Part shown: positions 42,742-52,216 of the stretch, in pieces
How the letters are laid out: each line of letters starts with the position of its first letter
Numbering within the stretch: the stretch's first letter is position 1
Origin: Salmonella enterica subsp. enterica serovar Choleraesuis
GTDB lineage: Bacteria; Pseudomonadota; Gammaproteobacteria; Enterobacterales; Enterobacteriaceae
Assembly (NCBI GenBank): GCA_022846635.1
Contig: AP025685.1
Coordinates: 2,170,001 to 2,234,000 of the forward strand
Direction: 5' to 3'
Length of the DNA: 64,000 bases
The notes under the pieces: model-generated
What the model saw: the letters and a program-made list of their open reading frames with translations, nothing else
Told to the model about the DNA's origin: nothing
Database searches by the model: none
Made by a program: the position numbers and the translations under genes

Positions 42742-44166
42742 TTAGTGTTTGATCATCACATGACGGACCGTGGTGTAGTCTTCCAGGCCGTACATCGACA
42801 GGTCTTTGCCGTAGCCGGAGTGCTTCTGACCACCGTGTGGCATTTCACTCACCAACATAAAGTGGGTGTTGATCCAGGTGCAGCCATATTGCAGGCGTGA
42901 GCTGAGGCGATGAGCACGGCCCACGTCGCTGGTCCATACCGAGGATGCCAGGCCGTAATCAGAGTCGTTTGCCCACTCCAGCACCTGTGACTCATCATCA
43001 AATGGCGTTACGCTGACAACCGGGCCAAACACTTCGCGGCGTACGATATTGTCATTCTGGCGAGCACCCGCCAGTACCGTTGGATGGAAGTAATAACCTG
43101 CGCCGTCAAACGGTTTACCGCCAGTCAGCACCTCAATATGGTCCAGTGCACTGGCTTCGGTCACCGCGCGGGTAATCCTGTCGAGATGAGCTTTAGAACT
43201 GACAGGCCCCAGCTCAGTCGCCGGATCGCCAGGCGCGCCCATTTTGATGGAGGAAACGGCGTCAGCCAGTTTACGGGTAAACTCGTCGTAAATTCCGCGC
43301 TGAACATAGAGGCGACAGGCAGCAGTACAGTCCTGCCCGGCATTGTAGAATCCGAAAATACGGATACCTTCCACTGCTGCTTCAATGTCCGCATCGTCAA
43401 AGATAATAACCGGCGCTTTACCCCCTAGTTCCATATGAGTGCGTTTCAGCGTGGACGCGGTATGGCCGATAATATGCTCACCGGTAGCCACTGAACCTGT
43501 CAAAGACACCATGCGCACTTTCGGATGCCCCGTCAGCGGGTCGCCGACCTGCTCGCCGCGACCAAACAGAATATTTACCACACCCGGCGGCAGAATATTC
43601 TGCATTAGCTCGCCCAGGGCCAGTGTAGTCAGCGGCGTAATTTCAGAGGGTTTAATTACGACGCAGTTACCGGCCACCAGCGCCGGAGCCAGCTTCCACG
43701 CCGCCATCATCAGCGGATAGTTCCACGGAGAAATCGAGGCCACTACACCCAGCGGATCCCGGCGAATATAGGAGGTGTGCCCTTCGAGATATTCGCCCGC
43801 CGCGCTGCCCTGCAGGCAGCGTACGGCACCGGCAAAGAAGCGGAACACGTCGACAATCGCCGGGATCTCATCATTGATGACCCCTTGCAATGGCTTACCG
43901 CAGTTAAGGGACTCCAGGCGCGCCAGCTCTTCGCCATGCTCGGCAATCGCATCGGCAATCGCCAGTAAACTTTCGCTACGCGCTTTAGGCGTGGTTAGCG
44001 ACCATGTTTTAAATGCCTCATCAGCAGCATTCACCGCTGCGTTAACCTGATCTTTGCTCGCTTCAGCGATGGTTACAATCACTTCACCGGTGGCCGGGTT
44101 ATAAACCGGAATCCCTTCACCTGTTCCCGTCACCCACTCCCCATTAATAAACAGCTGGCTCTGCAT
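42742..44166 (-). CDS. patD: Gamma-aminobutyraldehyde dehydrogenase
   Basis: A 474-residue aldehyde dehydrogenase, exactly the E. coli PatD length, beginning [17 protein letters not shown]. It oxidises 4-aminobutyraldehyde to GABA in putrescine breakdown using NAD. Motifs seen: [19 protein letters not shown], the glycine hinge [11 protein letters not shown], catalytic Glu in HMELGGKAP, and the catalytic Cys in [15 protein letters not shown] chose ATG 44166 with CGGAG upstream; the longer frame extends outside the family. Unlike E. coli, where it follows ydcSTUV (a putative spermidine/putrescine transporter), it is a single gene here. Confidence 0.93.
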   Translation of the reverse strand: MQSQLFINGEWVTGTGEGIPVYNPATGEVIVTIAEASKDQVNAAVNAADEAFKTWSLTTPKARSESLLAIADAIAEHGEELARLESLNCGKPLQGVINDEIPAIVDVFRFFAGAVRCLQGSAAGEYLEGHTSYIRRDPLGVVASISPWNYPLMMAAWKLAPALVAGNCVVIKPSEITPLTTLALGELMQNILPPGVVNILFGRGEQVGDPLTGHPKVRMVSLTGSVATGEHIIGHTASTLKRTHMELGGKAPVIIFDDADIEAAVEGIRIFGFYNAGQDCTAACRLYVQRGIYDEFTRKLADAVSSIKMGAPGDPATELGPVSSKAHLDRITRAVTEASALDHIEVLTGGKPFDGAGYYFHPTVLAGARQNDNIVRREVFGPVVSVTPFDDESQVLEWANDSDYGLASSVWTSDVGRAHRLSSRLQYGCTWINTHFMLVSEMPHGGQKHSGYGKDLSMYGLEDYTTVRHVMIKH

Positions 44167-44396
44167 TGTTGTTCTCCGTTGGTTTGACGTGCGAAATTCA
44201 GTTAAACAATAGCCTGAGGTCAGCCACCTTTTAATCCCCCCGGCGGATATTTGCTCAGGCTGTGAAGCTGAGCACATCTTGTTAACATACTAGTAACACT
44301 ATTTTTCATGCAGATCGCTCAAAGTATCCGTTGTATTGTCATTTGCTATGATGCAAGGGACTCACTGACACAATGTAATTATGGAGAGTAAAGACA

Positions 44397-44825
44397 ATGA
44401 CGATTTCAGCACGCAATCAGCTTCACGGCGTGGTAGATGGCGTAACTCACGGAGCGGTCAATGATGAGGTGACATTAACGCTGAACGGCGGTGGGAAATT
44501 AACGGCAGTAGTCACTCAGTCAAGCCAGAAGGCGCTTGGTCTGGAAGCAGGAAAACAGGCAGTTGCACTGATTAAAGCCCCCTGGGTTATCCTGGCAAGT
44601 GAAAACAACGGTTACCGGTTTTCCGCCCGTAACCAGTTCCCGGGTAAAGTGCAGCAGCTCTCCGCCGGCGCGGTAAATTCTACGGTTGAGCTTATTACCG
44701 ATGCCGGTTTCTCTCTGGTGGCGGTCGTGACCAATGAGGCTTGCGAGGAGATGAAGCTGGGTGCGGGTAGCCGGGTAATTGCCCTGGTGAAGGCATCCAG
44801 CATATTGCTGGCGGTTAAAGCCTGA
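44397..44825 (+). CDS. Molybdenum-pterin-binding (Mop) protein, two TOBE domains
   Basis: A 142-residue protein made of two Mop/TOBE repeats. Each begins SARNQ: SARNQLHGVVDGVTHGAVN (residues 4-22) and SARNQFPGKVQQLSAGAVN (about 73-91), and each ends in an ALIKAPWVILA/ALVKASSILLA strand. Such molbindins bind molybdate in the cytoplasm and buffer it for cofactor synthesis. ATGGAGAG precedes the ATG. No mod transporter or ModE gene is nearby. A stem loop follows. Confidence 0.9.
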   Translation: MTISARNQLHGVVDGVTHGAVNDEVTLTLNGGGKLTAVVTQSSQKALGLEAGKQAVALIKAPWVILASENNGYRFSARNQFPGKVQQLSAGAVNSTVELITDAGFSLVAVVTNEACEEMKLGAGSRVIALVKASSILLAVKA

Positions 44826-44829
44826 CGCA

Positions 44830-44850
44830 ATGCCGGGCCTGGCCCGGCAT
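44830..44850 (+). terminator. Hairpin after the Mop gene
   Basis: ATGCCGGGC (44830-44838) pairs with GCCCGGCAT (44842-44850). A second stem AGAGTGAC/GTCACTCT lies at 44868-44886. No T-run; they lie between convergent genes. Confidence 0.5.
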
Positions 44851-44895
44851 ATCTCTATCTATTCAACAGAGTGACCCGGTCACTCTATCTGTTCA

Positions 44896-45300
44896 TCAAT
44901 CCAGCACGGCAACCGGTTTCCCATCTTCATCAATCGCCACGAAATTAAACTGACCGTGGATAACCTGGCTGCGCTCTTCGGCGTACATGCTTTCCAGAAA
45001 TACCGTAACGGTCACCGTCAGGCTGGTACGGCCGACCCGGGTCACGCAGCCAACCATTTCAACGATGGAGCCAGAAGGGATCGGGTGCTGAAAGTTAATT
45101 TTTTCAGTTGAGACGGTCACCAAACGCTTGCGGCTGAACCGGGTCGCCGTGACGAACGATACCTCATCCATCCAGGCCAGCGCCGTGCCGCCAAACAGCG
45201 TGGAGTGATGGTTAATGGTGGTTGGGAAAACAACTTTCGCTACCCGCGTTTCAGATGCGGCAATTTTTTCCTCGATATGACTATCGTACTGCGTGCTCAT
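44896..45300 (-). CDS. Acyl-CoA thioesterase, hotdog fold (YciA-like)
   Basis: A 134-residue single-hotdog thioesterase. The family core is present: TTINHHSTLFGGTALAWMDE (catalytic Asp/Glu helix region, residues 27-46), FQHPIPSGSIVEMVG and GRTSLTVTVTVFLE. These enzymes hydrolyse acyl-CoA esters in the cytoplasm. It resembles YciA and cytosolic acyl-CoA hydrolases, but E. coli yciA is elsewhere, so I give no symbol. GGAGAG precedes the start. Confidence 0.85.
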   Translation of the reverse strand: MSTQYDSHIEEKIAASETRVAKVVFPTTINHHSTLFGGTALAWMDEVSFVTATRFSRKRLVTVSTEKINFQHPIPSGSIVEMVGCVTRVGRTSLTVTVTVFLESMYAEERSQVIHGQFNFVAIDEDGKPVAVLD

Positions 45301-45540
45301 ACGCTCTCCAGGTAAAGTGACCGGCGGATTATAACAACGTTTTAACCTGCTTTACGGTGAAAATTACTTATCGATCGCCGGGACTTTCACGCCGGGTATC
45401 AACCCAGCGTCAACGGCGGAAAATCCGCACAATCATTTACTCTGCGTGCGTTTTCTTTGCCGCGCCTTTACCCGGTGGGGGGATTTTTTTGACATCAGCC
45501 TCTGGCAGTATCAGCCCAGCACTGGATAAGGGAGTAAACC

Positions 45541-45759
45541 ATGAAATTACCGCGCTGGCTGATAGGTGGATTAGTAGCAGGAACATTATGGGCTACAGGC
45601 GCACATGCCTTTGAACTGCCGCACCGCTATTCGCAGTCTGAATTAAACAGCCACAGCTTTCGCGATGCCGACAGCGACATACTGCGCGCCCAGCGCAACG
45701 AGGATGCACAACGGCTTAGGGAGCGGCTGCGCGAACGCTTGCGCCGCTCCCAGGGTTAG
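45541..45759 (+). CDS. yncJ: Small secreted protein, DUF2554/YncJ-like
   Basis: A 72-residue protein with a signal peptide (LPRWLIGGLVAGTLWATGAHA, cleavage near residue 23). The mature part, ending in an Arg-rich repeat (LRERLRERLRRSQG), contains DADSDILRAQRNEDAQRLRE, matching the ADSDELR pattern of E. coli YncJ (76). It converges on rlhA as in E. coli with three bases between stops. AAGGGAG precedes the ATG. Function unknown; similarity outside this core is low. Confidence 0.7.
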   Translation: MKLPRWLIGGLVAGTLWATGAHAFELPHRYSQSELNSHSFRDADSDILRAQRNEDAQRLRERLRERLRRSQG

Positions 45760-45762
45760 GTA

Positions 45763-47736
45763 TTAAGCAGGTTTGCTGCGTTTAGGCAGCGTTTTCAGCA
45801 ATTGCTCAGGCGTGATTGAGCCAACCTCGCTACCGGCATGAGGCATCTTAAGAATGTGGTTCTTAATTTTACCGATAACGTGCATCTCGCAGGCTTTACA
45901 GTCAAATTTCAGGGTCAGAACCTCATCCTGATGCACCAGCTGCATCGGGGTGGCACGCCAGGCTTTCACCTCGCGGATGCCTTTCGCCAGTTTAGGGCAC
46001 ATATTGAAAGCAAAGCGCAGGCAGTGTTTGGTAATCATCACCGGCACATCGCCCTTCTCTTCATGGGCCTCGTAAGCGGCATCAATCAGTTCCACCCCAT
46101 GACGCAGATAAAACGCCCGCGCCTTGTGGTTATAGACATTAGCCAGATAGGTCAGATGGCTTTCCGGGAAAACCGGGGCTGGCTGTGCGGCCGCTTTGCG
46201 CCGTCCCGGCGTTAGCGCCGCAGCCCGCGCTACGTCCAGTAGTTCGATGGTTTCGCGACGCAACTGATTCAGGCGCGCATTAGGCACAAACAGCGGCTCA
46301 GCCATCACAACCTCCACTTCGCGCGGGTAGTAACAGGTCGTGCCCAGCTTTGCCACACCCTCTTCCAGCTGAGTCAGCGCTTTTTGCGCTTCACGCGCAG
46401 CGCTGAACTCCCCGTCCAGATAGTGTGTGACGCTGACGCCATCTTCCGCACAGGCGGTCAGCATCAGTTGCTGTTCCCAGCCAGAAAGTTGCAGATCGAC
46501 CGCAATTCGCCTTTCGCTGGAGGTCTTTTGCAACGCCTGCTGCCAGTTATGGTCCAGGTTACGGTTAACCGGCTGCGGCAGACGCAGGGTTTTTAGTGAC
46601 GCCGGCATTTCGTTCGGCCAGACCCGGTAAATCCCGGTGCCTGTCTCTTTAGCCACGTTAACCCGTAGCCCTACCACTTCACGTTTAACCAGTACGTTCA
46701 GCCCGTCGCCGTTGGCCAGCGGTTCGCTGGCGACAATATCGACAAAATCACCACCGACTTTAATCAGCTCACCCACCGGCAGGCCGACAAATTTCGGTGA
46801 GTCAAAAGCGCCGATATCCGCTTTACGCTCATTCACAAAATAATCGGTGCTGCCGCGGTGAAAGGTTTTATCCGGTGACGGAATGAAGAAGTGTTCGGTA
46901 CGGCCCAGAGAAGAACGGCAAAGATCGCTGCGACTTTCCAAAATGGAGTCTAACTGCTGGCGATACCAGGCAGTGATATTTTTCACATACGCCATATCTT
47001 TGTAGCGCCCTTCAATTTTGAAGGAGCGTACCCCGGCATCGATAAGCGCTGCCAGGTTGGCGGTCTGATCGTTATCTTTCATCGACAGCAGGTGTTTATC
47101 CCACGCCACGACCTGCCCTTTATCATCTTTGAGGGTGTATGGCAGGCGGCAGGCCTGCGAGCAGTCGCCGCGGTTGGCGCTGCGCCCGGTCTGGGCGTGA
47201 GAGATATAGCACTGGCCGGAATAAGCCACACACAGCGCACCGTGAATAAAGAACTCCAGCGTCGCATCAGTGCTGTCGTGAATGGCTTTAATCTGCTGGA
47301 GATTCAGCTCGCGCGCCAGGACCAACTGGCTAAAACCCACGTCGGACAGAAAGCGGGCTTTATCCACGCTGCGAATATCGCACTGGGTACTGGCATGCAG
47401 TTCGATCGGTGGAATATCCAGTTCGAGGATCCCCATATCCTGCACGATAAGCGCATCCACCCCCGCCTGATAGAGCTGATGGATTTGGGCCTGGGCCGCT
47501 TCCAGCTCATTATCGTGCAGGATGGTATTCATGGTGACGAAAATGTTGGCCCGATAGCGATGGGCAAACTCCACCAGCCCGGCAATGTCGGCCAGGCTGT
47601 TGCCCGCATTATGACGAGCGCCGAACCCCGGCCCCCCAATATAAACGGCATCCGCGCCATGCAGGATGGCTTCACGAGCGATACTGGCATCGCGAGCCGG
47701 GCTTAATAGTTCAAGTTGATTAGGGTGCAGGCGCAT
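45763..47736 (-). CDS. rlhA: 23S rRNA 5-hydroxycytidine synthase
   Basis: A 657-residue U32-family protein, close to E. coli RlhA/YdcP (653). It hydroxylates C2501 of 23S rRNA in a prephenate-dependent reaction. The N-terminal U32 barrel shows LELLSPARDASIAREAILHGADAVYIGGP and the Cys cluster EFFIHGALCVAYSGQCYIS...GDCSQACRLPY; a later KCxxC-like DCKACEMHV lies near the C-terminus. It sits between yncJ and ydcN as in E. coli. Confidence 0.93.
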   Translation of the reverse strand: MRLHPNQLELLSPARDASIAREAILHGADAVYIGGPGFGARHNAGNSLADIAGLVEFAHRYRANIFVTMNTILHDNELEAAQAQIHQLYQAGVDALIVQDMGILELDIPPIELHASTQCDIRSVDKARFLSDVGFSQLVLARELNLQQIKAIHDSTDATLEFFIHGALCVAYSGQCYISHAQTGRSANRGDCSQACRLPYTLKDDKGQVVAWDKHLLSMKDNDQTANLAALIDAGVRSFKIEGRYKDMAYVKNITAWYRQQLDSILESRSDLCRSSLGRTEHFFIPSPDKTFHRGSTDYFVNERKADIGAFDSPKFVGLPVGELIKVGGDFVDIVASEPLANGDGLNVLVKREVVGLRVNVAKETGTGIYRVWPNEMPASLKTLRLPQPVNRNLDHNWQQALQKTSSERRIAVDLQLSGWEQQLMLTACAEDGVSVTHYLDGEFSAAREAQKALTQLEEGVAKLGTTCYYPREVEVVMAEPLFVPNARLNQLRRETIELLDVARAAALTPGRRKAAAQPAPVFPESHLTYLANVYNHKARAFYLRHGVELIDAAYEAHEEKGDVPVMITKHCLRFAFNMCPKLAKGIREVKAWRATPMQLVHQDEVLTLKFDCKACEMHVIGKIKNHILKMPHAGSEVGSITPEQLLKTLPKRSKPA

Positions 47737-47851
47737 AGCGGGCAGTCCATATGGGTCAAGGGGCCGCCATTATACTCAAGGCAGCTAAAAATGCAGCCGG
47801 GATATAAGACGGATGATTGAAACTACGGCCCAAGGCGAAGTTTGCTTAGCC

Positions 47852-48385
47852 TTATTTCTCACCTGCGGATGGTGGATAGTGAATCAGGCTATGGAACAGC
47901 ACCGGCACCGCACCGGGATTATGATAGCTGTGGGTAACATCTCCGGCAAAACGCCAGCCCTCTCCGGCCCGCAGCTCCCATTTGCCGTCCGGCGTCGTCA
48001 GACATAACAGGCCGCTTACCACCACCACGTGCTCGATAACGCCATGCTGGTGCGGCTCGGACTGGCTGGTTGCCCCAGGCTCCAGGCGCAGCGCCAGATA
48101 ATCCAGATTAAGTTGCGGGTCATAGGGAAACAGCGGCGTGGCTACCATCGTCGCCTGCGGCTGCGACTCACCATCGAGATCGGGCATTAACAGTTCGGTA
48201 AATGGAACATTAAATCCGGTTGCCAGTTTCCACAGGGTGGCCACGGTCGGGCTGGACTCCTGACGCTCTATCTGGCCCAACATAGCTTTAGATACCCCGG
48301 TGCGGCTGGCAGCCTCGCTTAGGCTCCAGCCATAGTGCTGCCGCAGAGATTTGAGCCGGTCGGCCAGCTGGCGCGCGATATCCAT
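47852..48385 (-). CDS. ydcN: XRE-cupin transcriptional regulator YdcN
   Basis: A 177-residue regulator, near the E. coli YdcN length (178). Residues 4-63 form a helix-turn-helix (LKSLRQHYGWSLSEAASRTGVSKAMLGQIERQE), the rest a cupin domain (SEPHQHGVIEHVVVVSGLLCL, ELRAGEGWRFAGDVTHSYHNPG). It is divergent from ydcO as in E. coli, with operator-like palindromes in the 100-base gap, so it probably controls itself and ydcO. Confidence 0.9.
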   Translation of the reverse strand: MDIARQLADRLKSLRQHYGWSLSEAASRTGVSKAMLGQIERQESSPTVATLWKLATGFNVPFTELLMPDLDGESQPQATMVATPLFPYDPQLNLDYLALRLEPGATSQSEPHQHGVIEHVVVVSGLLCLTTPDGKWELRAGEGWRFAGDVTHSYHNPGAVPVLFHSLIHYPPSAGEK

Positions 48386-48400
48386 AATTCCTCCTGAAAA

Positions 48401-48465
48401 ATGCGATTATAGCTTCTTGTGCGTTATAACGCACTATGCCAGGATGGCCGGACGTTATAGCGCAC
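48401..48465. promoter_or_regulatory. Repeated palindrome between ydcN and ydcO
   Basis: GTGCGTTATAACGCAC (48419-48434) is a perfect 16-bp palindrome. GACGTTATAGCGCAC (48451-48465) and ATGCGATTATAGC (48401-48413) are partial copies. The spacing (about 32 and 18 bases) places them on both promoters. Likely YdcN operators. Confidence 0.7.
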
Positions 48466-48490
48466 GCGCGCTAATTCAGGAGGAGTCGTG

Positions 48491-49654
48491 ATGTTTTCCC
48501 GTTTGCCGTTACCGGCTATCAGCGCCGGTTTTATCGCCGTTATTATCGGCTATACCAGCTCGGCGGCTATTGTGTGGCAGGCAGCGCTGGCGGCCGGTGC
48601 CAGCCCGGCTATGGCCGCAGGGTGGTTATCGGCACTTGGGGTCGCTATGGGCATCAGCTCACTGTGGCTGAGCTTACGCTACCGCGCGCCGGTACTTACC
48701 GCATGGTCAACGCCCGGCGCAGCGCTGCTGGCCACCAGCCTGCATGGTCTGACCCCGGCACAATCGGTTGGCGTATTTATCTTCGCCGCCGCGCTGACTA
48801 CGCTGTGTGGCGTGACCGGGCTGTTTGCCCGGCTCATGCGGGCCATTCCTCCGGCGCTTGCCAGCGCAATGCTGGCCGGGATCCTTTTAAAATTTGGTCT
48901 CGACACCTTCCGCGTAGCGCCGGATAACGGCTGGCTGGTGGGGGCCATGCTCATTGGCTGGCTGGCATGCCGCCGACTGTTTCCCCGGCTGGCGATTATT
49001 GCCGCCCTGACATGTGGCGTTGCGGCGGCATTACTTCAGGGCCAGGTTGCGCTAACGCTGCCGGGCAGCCCGTGGGTTCCGCCAGCCTTCACCCTGCCAC
49101 AATTTTCATTCAGTACCCTGCTTGGGGTGGGTATTCCGTTCTTTCTGGTAAATATGGCCTCACAGAATGCGCCGGGATTTGCCGCACTTCAGGCGGCTGG
49201 CTATCCGGTTCCCGCCTCACCGCTAATCACATCAACCGGACTGCTCACCATGCTACTGGCGCCGTTTGGGGTATTTTCAGTGTGTATCGCAGCAATTTCC
49301 GCTGCGGTATGTCAGGGCGAAGAGGCTGGCCCCAGACCCGAGCAGCGCTGGAAAGCCAGCGCCTGTGCAGGCGCGTTTTACCTGCTGGCGGGCGTCTCCG
49401 GCGGGCTGCTGACAGCGCTGCTGGCGGCGTTCCCTGAGGCATTTATTCAAGCGCTGGCCGGGCTGGCATTGCTGGGTACTTTTAGCGGTAGTCTCACTCA
49501 GGCGCTACGCGACGAAGGCGGTCGCGATGGAGCGATAATCACCTTTTTGGTGACCGCATCCGGTATAGCCCTGGCGGGCGTGAGTTCAGCATTTTGGGGG
49601 CTGGTGGCCGGAGCCATTGTCCATCTGGCGTTACGCCGTCCGCGCGCCACGTAA
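48491..49654 (+). CDS. ydcO: BenE-family (benzoate) transporter YdcO
   Basis: A 387-residue inner-membrane protein with about twelve hydrophobic segments, of the BenE family. Typical stretches are SAGFIAVIIGYTSSAAIVWQA, TAWSTPGAALLATSLHG and FFLVNMASQNAPGFAALQAAGY. It resembles E. coli YdcO (391). Proposed substrate is benzoate or a related aromatic acid. AGGAGG lies five to nine bases before ATG 48491. Its 3' end overlaps the convergent AraC gene by 24 bases. Confidence 0.9.
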   Translation: MFSRLPLPAISAGFIAVIIGYTSSAAIVWQAALAAGASPAMAAGWLSALGVAMGISSLWLSLRYRAPVLTAWSTPGAALLATSLHGLTPAQSVGVFIFAAALTTLCGVTGLFARLMRAIPPALASAMLAGILLKFGLDTFRVAPDNGWLVGAMLIGWLACRRLFPRLAIIAALTCGVAAALLQGQVALTLPGSPWVPPAFTLPQFSFSTLLGVGIPFFLVNMASQNAPGFAALQAAGYPVPASPLITSTGLLTMLLAPFGVFSVCIAAISAAVCQGEEAGPRPEQRWKASACAGAFYLLAGVSGGLLTALLAAFPEAFIQALAGLALLGTFSGSLTQALRDEGGRDGAIITFLVTASGIALAGVSSAFWGLVAGAIVHLALRRPRAT

Positions 49655-50506
49655 CTGGCTCGGCGTCATGCCAAAAGTTGCCCTAAATCGGTTACTGAAA
49701 TGGCTGGCGGAACTAAAACCGCAGGCAAGGGCAATTTCAGTAAAAGGCAGATGACCATCGCGAACCATCCGCTCGGCCAGCGCCATTCGTTGTGCCATTA
49801 CGTACTGATGAGGAGCCATGCCTACGGACTGGCGGAACATCCGGGCAAAGTGGTATTCACTAAGCCCGGCCTGAGCGGCCATCTGCCCCAGCGTCAATGG
49901 CGCATCGAGATTCTCCTGCACCCACTCCTGTACCCGGCGCAGTACCACCGGTGCCAGCCCGCCGCTAACGCCAGGCGTGCGCCAGCGCACCGCACTGTGA
50001 TGCTGAATAATATGCGTCAGCAACAACGTGGTGGCGCTACTAAGCTGGAGCTGATTAGCGGCCTGCTGCCAGTCCACGCTCAGCAAAAAGTGGCGAAAGA
50101 TAACCGCTATCTGCGGATCGGCGGCAAAAATCCGCTCATCCAGTTCAATCCCCGCCGGACTGCGATCCCAAATACGCTGGGCGATATCCCGCAAATGCGC
50201 ATCGGTGTAATAGAGGTGAGCAAAAGAGAGGGAGCCGCGAATATCCCAGGTATATTCTGCCTGACTGGGCATCAGGCAAAAGCGATCCGGGCCACCACCG
50301 TTACGCCATCCATCGACAGTGCGACGATAAGTTTCGACACCATCGGCCAGGTAGAGGCTCAGAATATGGTGCTGATTGTACTGCTGCACCCGGTCATTGC
50401 AGTTATACCAGGCCGCCAGCTGCACGTCGGAGTCCAGCCAGATGCTGTCACGCAACTGGGCTTTATGCTGCTGTAAGTTATCGACGGCGGCGTAATGTGA
50501 TTTCAT
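49631..50506 (-). CDS. AraC family transcriptional regulator
   Basis: A 291-residue regulator with an N-terminal cupin-like sensor and a C-terminal pair of helix-turn-helix motifs (LTLGQMAAQAGLSEYHFARMFRQSVG, then FTEIALACGFSSASHFSNRFRATFGMTPSQLR). It is divergent from a DMT transporter gene 169 bases away and so probably controls it. The end overlaps ydcO by 24 bases on the other strand. Not seen in the E. coli neighbourhood. Confidence 0.9.
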   Translation of the reverse strand: MKSHYAAVDNLQQHKAQLRDSIWLDSDVQLAAWYNCNDRVQQYNQHHILSLYLADGVETYRRTVDGWRNGGGPDRFCLMPSQAEYTWDIRGSLSFAHLYYTDAHLRDIAQRIWDRSPAGIELDERIFAADPQIAVIFRHFLLSVDWQQAANQLQLSSATTLLLTHIIQHHSAVRWRTPGVSGGLAPVVLRRVQEWVQENLDAPLTLGQMAAQAGLSEYHFARMFRQSVGMAPHQYVMAQRMALAERMVRDGHLPFTEIALACGFSSASHFSNRFRATFGMTPSQLRGARTA

Positions 50507-50675
50507 GCAGACTCCGGATTAGGCAGAGTTAGTTTAATTCAGCCATCGATCCCGCGCAGCAATTCTCCCGCCGCCGGGATAAAAAAAACCGCAAGAATAT
50601 GCAAGCCTGGCAAAACCCTGCAAGCGCCCGATTCCCGAACCCGATAGCCTGCCTTTTTTGCTTTCGGAGTCTGTT

Positions 50676-51578
50676 ATGAATGCCCTGCTCTATGCGCTTG
50701 TGGTTGTTATCTGGGGAACGACCTGGATTGCGATTGTGCTGCAACAAGGCGTGGTACCCGCCACGGTTTCTATTTTCTGGCGCTTTGCCCTGTCGGCCAT
50801 CATTCTGCTGGGGTTACTGACCGTAACCCGCCGCCTGCAACGTCTGACACCGCGCGACCATCTGTTTTGCCTGGCGCAGGGTGCCTGCGTATTCGGCTTT
50901 AACTACTACTGTTTTTATCACGCGACGTCGTTTATCAGCAGCGGTCTGGAATCGGTTATCTTTTCGATGGCGATTTTATTTAACGCACTCAATGGCTGGC
51001 TGTGGTTTCGCACGGTGCCTGCACCCCGTTTTTATCTGGCCGCCGTGCTGGGTATTATCGGTATCTGCACTCTGTTCTGGCGCGACCTGCATGCGGCTCA
51101 CAGCGCGGAGTTATTAACCGGCGTTGGCCTGTCGCTGCTCGGTACCTGGGGTTTTTCGCTGGGAAATATGATCTCGACGCGCCATCAGCGTCGGGGGCTG
51201 GATACATTCTCCACCAACGGTTGGGCCATGAGCTACGGCGCATTAATTATGGGCCTGGTGTCGCTGGCTCACGGCGACAGCTTCCGAATGGACTTCTCCC
51301 TGCGCTATCTCGGCTCGCTGGGGTATCTGACCCTATTCGGCTCGATTATCGCCTTTGGCGCTTATTTCACGCTGGTAAAACGTATCGGCGCCGGGCCTGC
51401 CGCTTACAGTACGCTGCTGTTCCCTTTAGTGGCGCTCGGGATTTCAACGGTATATGAAGGCTATGAGTGGACACCTAACGCGCTGGCTGGACTGGCGTTG
51501 ATTTTAGGGGGGAATCTGGTGATGTTTATTCGCCTGCCGCAAAGAGTGTGGCGGCGCAGGCCACAAAACGCGGCCTGA
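50676..51578 (+). CDS. DMT superfamily (EamA) transporter
   Basis: A 300-residue inner-membrane protein with ten hydrophobic segments and two EamA domains (VVIWGTTWIAIVLQQGVVP at the N-terminus; second repeat from about residue 150, GTWGFSLGNMIS, and YSTLLFPLVALGIST). It exports or imports small metabolites, often amino acids or nucleosides. ATG 50676 has CGGAG seven bases upstream. The divergent AraC gene is the probable regulator. Confidence 0.88.
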   Translation: MNALLYALVVVIWGTTWIAIVLQQGVVPATVSIFWRFALSAIILLGLLTVTRRLQRLTPRDHLFCLAQGACVFGFNYYCFYHATSFISSGLESVIFSMAILFNALNGWLWFRTVPAPRFYLAAVLGIIGICTLFWRDLHAAHSAELLTGVGLSLLGTWGFSLGNMISTRHQRRGLDTFSTNGWAMSYGALIMGLVSLAHGDSFRMDFSLRYLGSLGYLTLFGSIIAFGAYFTLVKRIGAGPAAYSTLLFPLVALGISTVYEGYEWTPNALAGLALILGGNLVMFIRLPQRVWRRRPQNAA

Positions 51579-51584
51579 GAAAAT

Positions 51585-51609
51585 GCGCCCGCTGGCGGTT
51601 AGCGGGCGC
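51585..51609. terminator. Hairpin between DMT gene and tehB
   Basis: GCGCCCGCT (51585-51593) pairs with AGCGGGCGC (51601-51609). A short AAATTT follows on the plus strand. Confidence 0.6.
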
Positions 51610-51620
51610 TAAATTTACCG

Positions 51621-52214
51621 TTAGATTTTACGTGCCAGCAGAGTGGCGAAACGTAGTTTGATGCGCTGACCGTTTTCATCGGTTTTATGAAGCTCACCCA
51701 TATCTTCGTTGTATTTCACCAGCTCCCAGCCCGCATAGTAGTTTTTCAGCTCGTTCTCTTTAAACGCAAATGGGAAGCCTACGGTACAAGGATAATCCGC
51801 GGTATCCATCGCGGCGACAATCAGGTTATACCCACCCGGCAATGTGCAACGCTGCATGTTAGCGATAAGGCCCGGGATGGTTTGAGGCTGTAAAAACATC
51901 ATGACCACGGTGGACAGAATAAAATCGTATCCGGCATCGAAGCTCAGTTCGTTAAGATCAACATTGCGCGTACGCAAATGGGTACTCAGCCCTTCTTCCG
52001 ATGCAATGTGAGCCAGGTTACGCAGCCCCATCTCATTACGATCCCAGGCATCTACTTCAAATCCTTTCGCCGCCAGATACAGGCTATTACGACCGCTGCC
52101 GCAACCAAGGTCGAGGGTTCTCCCCGGCGTCACGTAGTTGACGGCATTAAGCACTTCTGAATGCGTGCGGGTCAGACCGTATTTTTCGCTAAAGTAGTTA
52201 GCATCACGTTCCAT
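51621..52214 (-). CDS. tehB: Tellurite methyltransferase TehB
   Basis: A 197-residue SAM-dependent methyltransferase, exactly the E. coli TehB length, with motif [32 protein letters not shown] (from about residue 34). It volatilises tellurite by methylation and gives resistance with TehA. It lies two bases after the tehA stop. Confidence 0.95.
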   Translation of the reverse strand: MERDANYFSEKYGLTRTHSEVLNAVNYVTPGRTLDLGCGSGRNSLYLAAKGFEVDAWDRNEMGLRNLAHIASEEGLSTHLRTRNVDLNELSFDAGYDFILSTVVMMFLQPQTIPGLIANMQRCTLPGGYNLIVAAMDTADYPCTVGFPFAFKENELKNYYAGWELVKYNEDMGELHKTDENGQRIKLRFATLLARKI

Positions 52215-52216
52215 TT

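Noticed and set aside
47092..47706. 204-residue plus-strand frame
   Set aside because: Antisense to rlhA.
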